Source: Lucinisca nassula (lineage: Eukaryota > Mollusca > Bivalvia > Lucinida > Lucinidae). From it: a stretch of DNA of 64,000 nt. The position numbers were made by a program, and so were the translations under genes. The DNA lies in assembly GCA_963580285.1 (NCBI GenBank), contig OY757010.1, positions 211,142,138-211,206,137 on the forward strand, written 5' to 3'. Position 1 is the first letter of the stretch, and each line of letters opens with the position of its first letter. The notes beneath the pieces are model-generated. The model saw nothing but the letters and a program-made list of their open reading frames with translations, searched no databases and was not told the origin of the DNA. Shown in pieces: positions 56,301-62,879 of the stretch.

Positions 56301-58970
56301 ACCTGCCCAACACAAAAAATAAAGTTTATTTAAGGCAGAAGAAATGAATATAGGGCTTTGAGAAGAATCCATAGCCTATATATGTGAGGTAAAAAACTGA
56401 CAAAGTTCACAACGTGACAAAATGAACTAAAATGATCCAAGAATTATATCCAAAGCATATGAACATCCTCATATCATGGAGAAAATATAAGCTAAGTTTC
56501 AAAATGATTGGTATAAAACTGTAAGAGGAGCTGCGATGACGAGGTACCTATCATATATCAACTGAAGATTAACAATGACTAAGTTCACAATGTGGAAAAA
56601 GTAACAAAAATTTATCCGAAGATTAAGTCCAAACCACATGCAGAGCCTCATGCTATGGCAAAAACACATGCAAAGTTTCAAAATGATTAGTATAAAACTG
56701 TAAGAGGAGTTGCGGTGACAGAGGTACCTCCTGTATATCAATTGAAGGTCAAAAATGACTAAATTCACTATGTGCAAAAAGTGGAAAAAAAAATATTCCG
56801 AGAATTATGTCCAAACCACATGCACATCTTCATACCATGGTGAAAGCACATGCAAAGTTTCAAAATGATTAGTATAAAACTGTAAGAGGCTTTGCGATGA
56901 CAAGAGGTACCTATGGTATATCAATTGAAGCTCAAAAATGACTAAGTTCACAATACTCAAAATACGAAAAAAAAATATTCTGAGAATTATGTTGAAATCA
57001 CATGCACATCCTCATACCATGGCAAAAGCACATGGAAAGTTTCAAAATGATTGGTATAAAACTGTAAGAGGAGTTGTGATGACAAGAGGTACCTATCATA
57101 TATCAATTGAAGGCTAAAAATGACTAAGTTCAAAATGTGAGAAAAGTGATAAAAATTGATCCGAAGATAATGTGCAAACCACATGCACATCTTCATACCA
57201 TAGCAAAAACACTTACAAAGTTTCAAAATGATCGATATAAAACTGTAAGAGGCGTTGCGATGACAAGAGGTACCTGTTGTTTGTCAACTGAAGCCTAAAA
57301 ATGGCTAAGTTCACAATGTGCAAAAAGTGATAAAAAATATTCTGAGAATTATGTCGAAACCATATACACATCCTCAAACCATGGCAAAAGCACACACAAA
57401 GTTTCAAAATGATCGGTATAAAACTGCAAGAGGAGTTGCAATGACAAGAGGTACCTATCATATATCAATTGAAGGCTAAAAATTACTAAGTTCACAATGT
57501 GGAAAAAGTGACAAAAATTGATCTGACGATAAAGTCCAAACCACATGCGCATCCTCATACCATGGCAAAAACACATGCAAAGTTTCAAAATAATCAGTAT
57601 GAAACTGTAGGAGGAGTTGCAATGACAAGACACCCAGTGTAAAATGTTGACGGAAAGACGGACGGACGAACGAACGGGCAGACAGACAACCGGATGGATG
57701 GAAACTTGCACGCCTATGTCTTCCTGCTAAAGCAGGTGCGACAAAAATGGCCATGTATGGTCATTTTTCTGTATAATCCATACATTCTTGGGATCCATCT
57801 TGAAATTGTGTTATATCCAAAACCACGTTATAATGAGCCGTGTTTTAACGAGATTGTGGTGTAATAAAAACAGAATTTACATTTTCAGGTCTAAACATCC
57901 CTTGGAGATTCATTTAGTCAATTTTATTGCATTATTTCTTTGTCTACAATTGTCTACATTAACCCATTTTGTACCAAATGGAATCTTCCACATTATATAT
58001 AGCAGGACTCGATTTCAAAATGTCAGGTTGTGTTTTCTTCGAAATTGATTTGGAAAATGGCATAACTCTTTAAAAACAGTGTAGGTCCTGATCAGACGCC
58101 GCATTCTGATCTGGACCTGCACTGTTTGCCAAGGTACCCCTTTAGGGATTTCTGGTACTGAATGGGGTTTATATGCAATGACAGTCCGACTCAACACCAC
58201 TTTGCCTGGGCAGGCTTAGACCTTCTAAGCAGTTTACCAGTACTCATGTGTGTGGTGGGTTTCAGCTCTGCGTGGAAGCACCATGCAGCCCAATCTATTT
58301 CTCCAAGCCCAGATGGGCAGGAGGTAGAAAAAAAAAAGTATCACAAATTTTCATCCAAAAATGGCATTTTAGAGATATAAAATTATGAAAGAAACTATTA
58401 TCTCACACGGATAGGTTGTGAATCAAATGGGCCCCGTCAAGCGATTTTGGTACTTATCACCTATGCGAGCAGCGAAGGTTCAGGCGAGCCTGCGCATATG
58501 CGCAGTCTCGCCAGAACCTTCGCTGCTCGCTCATACAAGTAGTGACTCAAGAGAACCCTTCAGACAGAAAGCCATATCTCTGGCCCCTCTGAATGGCTGG
58601 TTATGCGCAGTTAAAATTTGTCATGACGGAATGCTCGAAGACACAAATTCGCTTGGCGGGGCTCAAATGTAGAATACAATTCTGTCTAGTCCCTTAGAGC
58701 CATCCCCATACACCTGTATCCCACCTCCCCTGCCAACCAAAATTTACCTGAAGCCTCAACTAATTCTGTCAACTCTGATTTCTCTACTACATTATCATAA
58801 CTGATGCCTCGCTGTTCTAGTAGAGCTTTCAGCTTCAGTACCGAGAGGGTCATTGGATCAAGGAGGCTACGAGACAACTGACCATGTTCATACCATGCAA
58901 TAGCCTCGAGAAGCCTGGCTAGTAGGAACAAGACTGATAAATAGATCAACAGCAGGGTGATCTGAAACAT
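24734..58970 (-). CDS. RNF103: RNF103 (KF-1) orthologue, ER-membrane RING-H2 E3 ubiquitin ligase, four coding exons
   Basis: Coding exons: 58748-58970, 51894-51991, 28714-28862 and 24734-26360, all minus strand, all with GT...AG introns and matching phases, 2097 nt in all and 698 residues (vertebrate RNF103 about 685). Family role: RING-type ubiquitin ligase anchored in the ER membrane and linked to ER-associated degradation. Seen here: N-terminal membrane segment (about residues 5-22), thioredoxin-like region (about 225-310), further hydrophobic segments (about 323-340, 354-377, 388-405, 414-433), and a C-terminal RING-H2 with C638, C641, C656, H658, H661, C664, C676, C679. Introns are 6.8, 23.0 and 2.4 kb and filled with transposons. 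All RING ligands are present and no frame break is seen, so it looks functional. Confidence 0.96.
26563..26770. mobile_element. Foldback MITE in RNF103 intron 3
   Basis: Nearly the whole element is one hairpin: outer arms 'gcaacaggtaaggttggtat' / complement 'gcaacagttaaggttggtat', inner arms 'gttgtgggtattcatt' / 'aatgattacccacaac', apex CGCCAAGGCG. A half-copy lies at 29200-29280. Confidence 0.75.
26776..27067 (+). repeat. SINE copy, plus strand, in RNF103 intron 3
   Basis: Ends 'gttgacgggaacgttaaac' plus a (CAAA)n tail. The head at 26776 ('gggcttgaagaaatagatgg') is not tRNA-like, so it may be 5' truncated. Confidence 0.7.
27333..27566 (+). mobile_element. 234-bp MITE, family M234, copy 2
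   Basis: Flanked by 6-bp direct repeats TCAAAT (27327-27332 and 27567-27572). Same terminal repeats and internal 65-bp palindrome as copy 1. Confidence 0.88.
27641..27911. mobile_element. Foldback MITE, family FB, full-length
   Basis: Outer ends CGAAAACACGCCTATA and complement AAGAAAACACGCATATA. The central palindrome (about 27737-27817) has arms 'aaaatatagattgttggta' / 'acccacaatctatatttt' and an apex CGCCTCATCGAGGC. Copies or halves are near 911, 1706, 32233, 59438, 60087 and 62880. Confidence 0.8.
28018..28298 (-). repeat. SINE copy, minus strand
   Basis: Head-to-head with the plus-strand copy at 28322, leaving a 23-bp gap. Tail at 28018-28050 on the left. Confidence 0.65.
28322..28619 (+). 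repeat. SINE copy, plus strand
   Basis: Ends 'gttgacggggtcgtaaaacc' then a (CAAA)n-like tail. It lies in RNF103 intron 3, about 95 bp downstream (in gene direction) of exon 3, in inverted orientation to 28018-28298. Confidence 0.7.
28714..28862 (-). CDS. RNF103: RNF103 exon 3
   Basis: 149 nt, residues 108-156 plus two bases. Acceptor TTTGTTACAG before 28862, donor GTTAGT after 28714. Encodes VEDAKDSMWLVEVVV and KKVDKFGVRFGRLDC, which align with the vertebrate VED-KDGIWLVQV and KVSRFGIRTG segments. Confidence 0.96.
28901..29096. mobile_element. TTAA-flanked MITE close to RNF103 exon 3
   Basis: TTAACTCTCATCCTGGTG left, CAGCAAGATAAGTGTTAA right, same family as 4114-4302. It begins 38 bp upstream (gene direction) of the exon 3 acceptor, so it lies close to the polypyrimidine and branch region of intron 2. 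Confidence 0.7.
29485..29639 (-). mobile_element. Minimal Helentron-like element, about 155 bp
   Basis: Hairpin GTCAGTGAAACTGAC (29494-29508), then the inner arm GACTAGGGCCC. It ends with the hairpin-like 'gggcacccac...gtgcgggccc' and TA at 29639. Between them only a (GACA/GACG)n run (29553-29598). It has the ends of the class without a tandem body. Confidence 0.6.
29650..31237 (+). pseudogene. Penelope-like element, 5' part of ORF, broken
   Basis: N-terminal and fingers part of a Penelope-like reverse transcriptase. Frames at 29657-30019 and 30061-30654 give FLQTPFPLGFNDNIYHEGN and the conserved block with CDCKNSKYCYPAAGHVITGN. Later pieces to 31237 give VLAPADKAANNVVIV and LPTLYWLPKLHKRPYKTRF, with at least four stops or frame changes. 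The ORF continues at 39172 after a 7.9-kb insertion. No GIY-YIG endonuclease is recognisable in this part. Confidence 0.85.
32095..32440. mobile_element. Tc1/mariner-type (pogo-like) MITE, TA target
   Basis: Flanked by TA (32093-32094, 32441-32442). The array consensus atatatctc shows TA duplication. Ends CAGTCGAACTTCAATGGCTC and complement CAGTAGAACTTCGGTGGCTC. Inside, 32233-32303 is a perfect FB-type palindrome with apex CGCCTCATCGAGGCG. Confidence 0.85.
33850..36410. repeat. 165-bp tandem array with higher-order structure
   Basis: About 15 units. A diagnostic variant ('gcagaagatttttaaag' with 'gcctcagcactatc') recurs near 35037, 35699 and 36197, spacings of about 662 and 498 bp, i.e. four and three units. 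This marks recent block duplication. Confidence 0.85.
36410..37280. repeat. 145-150-bp tandem array
   Basis: Each unit has 'tttgacctactgacctactt', 'gatattgtcatgatgatcat' and 'attctgagcaagtttgat'. Starts near 36412, 36555, 36702, 36847, 36995 and 37135. Confidence 0.85.
39172..40262 (+). CDS. Penelope-like element reverse transcriptase, 3' part
   Basis: Continues the ORF from 31237. An open frame holds the reverse transcriptase palm and thumb: YDFSTLYTTLPHNLIKEKL (first catalytic Asp), MGTNCAPLVADLFLY, and the catalytic box RYLDDLLNI at about 39598-39625 (YLDD). Penelope-like elements prime at a nick and are related to telomerase reverse transcriptase. The C terminus (to about 40260) shows no GIY-YIG motif. 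The frame reads back into the Helentron-like end at 39069, which is not part of the protein. Confidence 0.9.
40263..40817 (+). mobile_element. Penelope-like element 3' untranslated end
   Basis: Shared with 5865-6482, 2533-2626 and, reversed, 7652-7845 and about 23084-23130. All these copies end at the same 3' point ('tttgttttacttct'), which fixes the element's 3' end. Confidence 0.8.
41787..42109 (+). repeat. tRNA-like segment between 43-44-bp direct repeats
   Basis: Near-identical direct repeats 'ttactgagagaattaatcac...' at 41787-41829 and 42068-42110. Between them, about 41918-42005 has A box TGGCGCAGTGG, B box GGTTCGAATCA and a long variable arm, like a Ser/Leu tRNA. A SINE head is most likely. 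The direct repeats are longer than a usual target duplication, so this may be one partial tandem copy of the same SINE. Confidence 0.5.
42110..44359 (-). mobile_element. Helentron-like element, TATGCCCCC ends
   Basis: Starts ACAAGATGTGTTTGTGAAAC with hairpin GTGTTTGTGAAACAC, then 'gatgcccccag'. It ends 'atgcccccgaatctcttag' and 'attccgggggcata'. It holds two cores: the 134-bp array (42370-43525, 'tagccacagtgaccttgacc', 'gaacatttgtgtgaagttat') and a 170-bp array (42120-42370 and 43540-44330, 'gaaatatgaaagccc', 'aaagttatggccaatgtta'). Confidence 0.8.
42370..43525. repeat. 134-bp tandem array
   Basis: Eight or nine units, each with 'gctagagcgatgacaaagtt', 'tttctaaaaatagccacagt' and 'gtcataaggaacatttgtgt'. 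The same unit fills 47700-49720 in an element with different ends, and appears in 8650-9055. Confidence 0.9.
45688..45865. mobile_element. Tc1/mariner-type (pogo-like) MITE, TA target
   Basis: TA at both sides (45686-45687, 45866-45867). Ends CAGTTCAACCTGTATTAAGC and complement CAGTAAAACCTGTCTTAGTG. 178 bp, inserted into a tandem unit ('catactaaat' restored without it). Confidence 0.8.
47700..49725. repeat. 134-bp tandem array (second location)
   Basis: Same unit as 42370-43525. Starts of 'tagccacagtgaccttgac' recur near 47931, 48067, 48203, 48334, 48597, 48869, 49016, 49162, 49307 and 49451. Confidence 0.9.
49733..49829. repeat. (GTAC)n-rich microsatellite
   Basis: Three GTAC runs separated by two short duplicates of 'ggcgctagagcgatgac', which come from the end of the 134-bp unit. 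Confidence 0.85.
51894..51991 (-). CDS. RNF103: RNF103 exon 2
   Basis: 98 nt, residues 75-107. Acceptor TTTCTTTCTTAG before 51991, donor GTATGT after 51894. It encodes an acidic linker SVHEGEAEMSS ... NYTGAADFYEQ that matches the position and pattern (NFSGEMHFYEL) of the vertebrate protein. Phases fit exon 1 (one base carried) and exon 3 (none carried). Confidence 0.92.
52118..52622 (-). repeat. SINE copy split by an M234 MITE (minus strand)
   Basis: SINE body at 52118-52205 and 52439-52622, reverse orientation, with the A-rich tail on the left. The break falls in 'gggacttttacc.ga', intact in the other SINE copies. Confidence 0.75.
52206..52438 (-). mobile_element. 234-bp MITE, family M234, copy 3 (minus strand)
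   Basis: 6-bp direct repeats ACCTGA at 52200-52205 and 52439-52444. It interrupts a SINE, so the empty site is known. Read on the minus strand the duplication is TCAGGT. Confidence 0.88.
53637..54518. mobile_element. DNA transposon with 16-bp inverted ends, 882 bp
   Basis: CATACCTGCCAACTTT at the left and its exact complement at the right. Flanks are direct repeats gtacagg (53630-53636, 54519-54525), 7 bp, or 8 bp (ggtacagg) if the shared g is counted. It splits a unit of the surrounding array. The frame at 53665-53991 has no recognised domain. Confidence 0.85.
54526..55440. repeat. Tandem units of the GCTCACC-ended element
   Basis: Six or seven degenerate units of about 145-150 bp; each runs 'ctctggcagccatcttgttc' to 'gaagtttgaatgaaattggc' and 'ggtttaggaggagtagtt'. 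Confidence 0.8.
55905..56085. mobile_element. Decayed piggyBac-like MITE fragment
   Basis: Contains 'cagtgtagatccagaccaga' and 'attggttgatagtcagaaat', the reverse layout of the TTAA-flanked family. No clear TTAA ends. Confidence 0.45.
56155..57861. mobile_element. TA-flanked DNA transposon, CACCACAA ends, interrupted
   Basis: TA at 56153-56154 and 57862-57863. Inverted ends CACCACAACCTC and CACCACAATCTC with 19 of 22 terminal bases matching. The Helentron-like element 56260-57743 lies inside, leaving about 220 bp, so this is a MITE-size Tc1/mariner-type element. Confidence 0.72.
56260..57743 (-). mobile_element. Helentron-like element, TGTCGCACCTGCT ends
   Basis: Hairpin CAACTTTGGTGAAGTTG (56266-56282), then 'atgtcgcacctgct'. 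It ends 'agcaggtgcgaca' at 57743 after (GACG)n. The body is an array of seven units of about 180 bp ('aaaactgtaagaggagttgc', 'ccaaaccacatgcacatc', 'tggcaaaagcacatgcaaag'). Minus-strand frames at 56499-57754 are repeats of the array, not genes. Confidence 0.75.
57959..58162. mobile_element. Hairpin MITE starting TTAACCC
   Basis: Copy of 7096-7313: TTAACCCATTTTGTACC at the left, 'ggtactgaatgggg' at the right as an inverted partner, with the 'aacagtgtaggtcctgatca' / 'tgatctggacctgcactgtt' pair inside. Confidence 0.5.
58163..58326 (-). repeat. Partial SINE (minus strand)
   Basis: Contains the 'gcctgggcaggcttagacct' and 'tggaagcaccatgcagccca' blocks of the SINE body; tail half missing. Confidence 0.55.
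58429..58662 (+). mobile_element. 234-bp MITE, family M234, copy 4
   Basis: 6-bp direct repeats TCAAAT at 58423-58428 and 58663-58668. It lies in RNF103 intron 1, 85 bp downstream (in gene direction) of exon 1. Confidence 0.88.
58748..58970 (-). CDS. RNF103: RNF103 exon 1 (first coding exon)
   Basis: 223 nt, residues 1-74 plus one base; donor GTAAAT after 58748. The start at 58968-58970 gives MFQITLLLIYLSVLF and LARLLEAIAWYEHG, aligning from residue 1 with the vertebrate N terminus. An in-frame ATG seven codons upstream (58989-58991) is a less likely alternative. The hydrophobic stretch is the N-terminal signal or membrane segment. No 5' untranslated exon or promoter can be placed. Confidence 0.94.
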
Positions 58971-59437
58971 GAAAGGAGATGTGTCAAGCATGTATCAGAA
59001 TCTGTTAGCATCCAAATAATACCATATTTACCCCAGGCCTGGGGTCGAATACTTTCAAAAGTATTCAAATACAAATACAAATACTTTTATATTTCACGAA
59101 TACAGAATACAAATAAAAATACATTTTTTATGAATGTATTCGAATGAGAATACAAATACTTTGCAAATGTATTCAAATACTTTTAGAATACTTTTGAATA
59201 CATTTCCATCAAAATGGAAATATATGTATAGTAAATGAAGGACTTATACAAAACAAAAACACCTGGTGACTGTAGTAATCTTTGGGTCATAGCCAGAAAC
59301 GCATCTCTTTGTTTTCTCTAGAACAATTTAAGACACAGTCAATGAAGGTGTGCAGGATCTTGTATGGCACAGGTCATTTGTAGTGTCTGTAGCATTTATC
59401 AATCAAAAGCTAATGATTGATGAATTACATTACATCA

Positions 59438-59578
59438 CATAAACACCTATATAATTCTGACCCCTTTGAACTCCAATTTTATACAGTAAAACTGGGGTTT
59501 ACTGTAAACCCATTTTTTTCTAATTTCAGCTCTAACATACAGATTGTGGGTACTCATTAAAACCACCTCATTAGGATA
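59438..59578. mobile_element. Foldback MITE half, family FB
   Basis: Reverse layout of 27780-27911 ('acacctatataattctgacc', 'gtaaaactggggtttac', 'cagattgtgggtactcatta'). The matching other half is at 60087-60212, so about 510 bp separates the arms at the apex. Confidence 0.55.
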
Positions 59579-59944
59579 ATGTATCACTTTTGAAAATTCT
59601 GCTTGATTATTGCGATGACTTTTTGACACATTTCTTTATAAATTTCATGATGTAAATACACATTATGCTATTAAGTCAGTTCAATTAATTAAATCTCTTG
59701 CCATGACTAAAGAAGTACTTTGTTTCATTTTTAATGTTCTTATTCATTGTTAGAATTTAGTCATATTGATGATTCTACTGTTCTGTATTTTGTCACCTGT
59801 TGTAGCTGCTTGTTGCAATAATTTCTCCATTAGCACCAATATAGCTATGATATTCTAAATATGATTTGGAATCTGCAGTTTTTACAACGATACATGTACA
59901 TACAAATTGATTTTCAAAAATCAGTAATTGTGCATGTGGAGGTG

Positions 59945-60075
59945 TGGGGGATTTTGTCCACCTTCACAAACAGCAGCTGGGATTATGTCTAAAGGGGATT
60001 TTGCCCACCTAAAAAAATGATGGGGGAGATTTTGTCAGGGGGATTTTGTCGGGGGATGGGGGATTTTGTCTGTGA
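59945..60075. repeat. Short G-rich repeat GGGGGATTTTGTC
   Basis: Four or five copies of GGGGATTTTG(T/C)C in 130 bp, some spaced so that G runs are close (60038-60062). Could form a G-quadruplex; not tested. Confidence 0.7.
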
Positions 60076-60403
60076 TTAAAATAAGCCGGTTATAACAAGT
60101 ACCCACAATCTATATTTTGAGCAGAAATAAGAAAAATATCACAATTTTTCATCTTTGAATTTGTGATTTTTTGGCGATAAAATTTACAATGTATTTGTAT
60201 AGGCAGCATGTTTTCGTATTATCAATTCATATACTGCTGAAACCAAATAAGGGTCATTATTGTGTTCTGTTTCTTGTGAGAAACAAGTGTCAAAGGTGGC
60301 CAGCACATAATAAATTAATCAGTTTGCCTATTGCCTTCTATTTAAACTTTTGGGATTTCAGTTTTCAGATTGCCTTCACTTTCATTTTACTACTTAGGCA
60401 TTT

Positions 60404-60425
60404 TTTTTTTTTTTTTTTTTTTTTT
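60404..60425. repeat. Poly(T) tract
   Basis: About 22-24 T in a row. It may be the tail of a minus-strand retroposon, but no body was recognised. Confidence 0.75.
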
Positions 60426-60915
60426 GGTGTATGATTTTTAATATTTTATCAACAGGGAGAATGTTCTTATCAAACAAAGCTCATCAATTTACCAGTATTG
60501 AGAATTACATACATGTGGGTAATTTGTAGGTTTTTACTTTGGCATGCATATGGCTCAGTTGTAAAAACACCAAGTCTTGTCCCTATCTTTCTATCCTGAG
60601 GCAATCTATTGGAAGATGACATACAGGTAACTTCACAGATTTACACATCAATGCCTACAGTCCCTTAAAAAGGGACCTTGGCAGTGTAGATTAAGATCAT
60701 ATGTCACAGAATATAGTGTCTGATCAAAGTGTACAGTACTTCCTAATTTTCTAAAGATCATAAAATATTGGAAAAATAATAAAAGTAAGCAGACTCCTCT
60801 TAAATTGAAATGGACCTGTCTAATAATACAAATTGAAGAGTTCACTGGGCATAAATGGGTAGCAGAACTTATTTTATGCAATCAGCACAGATCAGTCTAA
60901 AATATCATATATTAA

Positions 60916-61694
60916 TGTCACAGGGTGAAATTATGGAAACTGGAGGAGCGCTTGCGCTTAGGACTTTCTAGTCATTCCCAGTTATTTTCCCCTATTGATC
61001 GTCGCTTTTCATACATCATATACTCATATATTGCATCTTTCATTAAGCATTAAGCATTCCTGAGTAGCCTATATCTATTTCCGGTGTCCTTATGTAAGTT
61101 TCGCGCGCTTTTCACTTCACTGATTAACACCGCATGCGCACATTCTTACCTCAGCCTTTGTCAGTCTTTCTTTGTCCCTGGCGAAGGTAGGTCTCACGAC
61201 CACCTGACGGACACCATTTATATATTGTTCCTTATTACTAAGGATGTTTATATAATATTATTCAGGTATGCGTTTACTTTATTTCATTATCTTGTTGAAC
61301 ATTTGTAAATTATCATAATTGTCATTATTTCATGAATATTCGTATCTTGCCATTTCGATCTCTCGACCTCGGAGTCAGTCTTTCTTTGTCCCTGGCGAAG
61401 GTAGGTCTCACGACCACCTGACGGACACCATTTATATATTGTTCCTTATTACTAAGGATGTTTATATAATATTATTCAGATGACGAGGTCGAGAGGGAGA
61501 AGGTTCTCCTAGCTTCAAAAACATGGAATCACACAACTTAGTTGTCATTTCTTGAACCCCGAACCCCCTCGAGAAAGCGGGAGAAGTTCTAACGTTGTAT
61601 CAACATCAACAACTCATCATGTGGCCACAACCACCTTAATTCATTCATCAACTCGATACAAACAACCCGTAACAACAAAATCTTTCCCGTGACA
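60916..61694 (+). repeat. 5' LTR of an LTR retrotransposon
   Basis: 779 bp from TGTCAC to GTGACA (perfect inverted ends), followed one base later by a TGG-starting primer site. It contains two identical 106-bp direct copies (61160-61265 and 61374-61479). No 3' LTR is in the window, so the element is truncated. Confidence 0.82.
61160..61479 (+). repeat. 106-bp direct duplication inside the LTR
   Basis: 61160-61265 and 61374-61479 read the same over their full length, 108 bp apart. Copy 2 lies between inverted arms ctctcgacctcg (61360-61371) and cgaggtcgagag (61484-61495). Confidence 0.9.
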
Positions 61695-61695
61695 C

Positions 61696-61760
61696 TGGCG
61701 CCCAACGTGGGGCCCGAACCCACGACCCCGAGATTAAGAGTCTCGTGCTCTACCGACTGA
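61696..61760 (-). other. Primer binding site and extended tRNA-Lys(CTT) copy
   Basis: TGGCGCCCAACGTGGGGC (61696-61713) is the known tRNA-Lys1,2 primer site. Homology to tRNA-Lys continues to 61760, reading (minus strand) nucleotides 12 to 73 plus CCA, with anticodon CTT. The TGG is the complement of the CCA added after transcription, so this is not a normal tRNA gene, and nucleotides 1-11 are missing. Three differences from the tRNA-Lys I know: position 58 and the pair 27-43, which changed together. Confidence 0.85.
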
Positions 61761-61873
61761 TGTCCATGGAATACAGGTAAACCCTGATAATTTGAAAATT
61801 TGAAATTGAATTAATAAATCAATTTTCATTTTTTTCATTTTGTTTACTTATCTTCAATTGTTTATAGTGAATC

Positions 61874-62512
61874 ATGGCAGAAGGAGGTGAAGGCATTAAT
61901 TTTAAATCTTTATGGCCTGAAAAGGACATAGACTTCATGGTCGAGATGTTAAGGCGTACAGGCCGCTTTGACATAATTCCTCGCCATGAAGAGGAAATAG
62001 AAGAAGAAGAGGAAGAAGAAGAGATAGAAGAGGAAGAAGAAGAAGATAAAACTCAAGCTAGTGAGCTTGAATACATAGGGGCTACCAGCACACCTGTGGT
62101 GCCTGCTTTAACCACCCAGCCCCAATTTAAAGTTGTTCACCCACCCACACCCATAAGGAGGTATCATATTCAACCCCAGCCCAACCCAATGTCTCCAATT
62201 GCCCCGCCCACAACCAGACAAAGGAGTTCTGTTTTCCCTCCCCCACCCAAACAAATCAACCTAGTTGTCCCACCCACACCCAAACCAATGACCCCAGTAA
62301 CCCCAGCCCTACCCCAAGAATCCCCACTTAAATATCAGGAGTCAAACCAAGGACCTGTTATTGGCAAACGCTCTCCCAGCCCACCTGCAAGACCCCCTTA
62401 CCCTAAAGAGTTCCAACACCTATTGCTTGTCATCTTAAAAGCTTTTATTTGCACCAATGCAGTCAAAATAAATCAATTAATATTCTTGGATTTCTGTTAT
62501 GTATTGTGTTAA
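61874..62512 (+). CDS. Gag-like ORF of the truncated LTR element, 212 residues
   Basis: Begins 114 bp after the tRNA-like leader, the usual place for gag. Residues 13-38 look like a folded start (SLWPEKDIDFMVEMLRR), residues 39-58 are an acidic run of Glu, and 70-175 are Pro-rich with PTP/PNP repeats. The last 30 residues are hydrophobic and probably read past the truncation point into the hAT (about 62420). No zinc knuckle or protease is present. Function not recognised; gag is inferred from position. Confidence 0.4.
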   Translation: MAEGGEGINFKSLWPEKDIDFMVEMLRRTGRFDIIPRHEEEIEEEEEEEEIEEEEEEDKTQASELEYIGATSTPVVPALTTQPQFKVVHPPTPIRRYHIQPQPNPMSPIAPPTTRQRSSVFPPPPKQINLVVPPTPKPMTPVTPALPQESPLKYQESNQGPVIGKRSPSPPARPPYPKEFQHLLLVILKAFICTNAVKINQLIFLDFCYVLC

Positions 62513-62879
62513 ACCATCTAATAGTAATTTCAGAAGTTCCTACATGAGCAGTCAAGGACTTTAGTGACATCAATTAAAACATTTATGTATTGTTTCATAA
62601 TTTTTTCCCTGTAAAGAGCAAAGTATTCATAATGTATTCGTAAAACTATTCATGAATACATGACTTTTGAAATGTATTCGATTACAAATACAAATACTTT
62701 TATTCTAAAAAATCCACGAATACAGAATACTTCACGAATACTCAGAAATGTATTCGAATAGTATTCGAATAAGAATACAGAATACGATTACCCCAGGTCT
62801 GATTTACCCTCAGTATTTGGACACCCACTATGATAACACACCCCTTTTTTACATCTCCAAAAAGGTTAATTTTCTGAAG

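Larger units (their letters stand above)
59034..62801. mobile_element. hAT element with 8-bp target duplication, carrying an LTR retroelement fragment
   Basis: 8-bp direct repeats ATTTACCC at 59026-59033 and 62802-62809. Ends CAGGCCTGGGGT and complement CAGACCTGGGGT. Dense subterminal ATTCGAATAC/AAATAC repeats at 59045-59220 and 62630-62795, typical of hAT ends. Inside: halves of an FB MITE, a G-rich repeat, and the LTR element from 60916. No transposase recognised. Its left end is 63 bp upstream of the RNF103 start codon. Confidence 0.88.

Noticed and set aside
56499..57754. Several overlapping minus-strand hydrophobic frames, which look like a membrane-protein family
   Set aside because: They are the reverse translation of the 180-bp array and repeat with its period.
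61696..61760. tRNA-Lys gene on the minus strand
   Set aside because: Nucleotides 1-11 are missing and the CCA end is encoded, next to an LTR end; it is a primer site extension.
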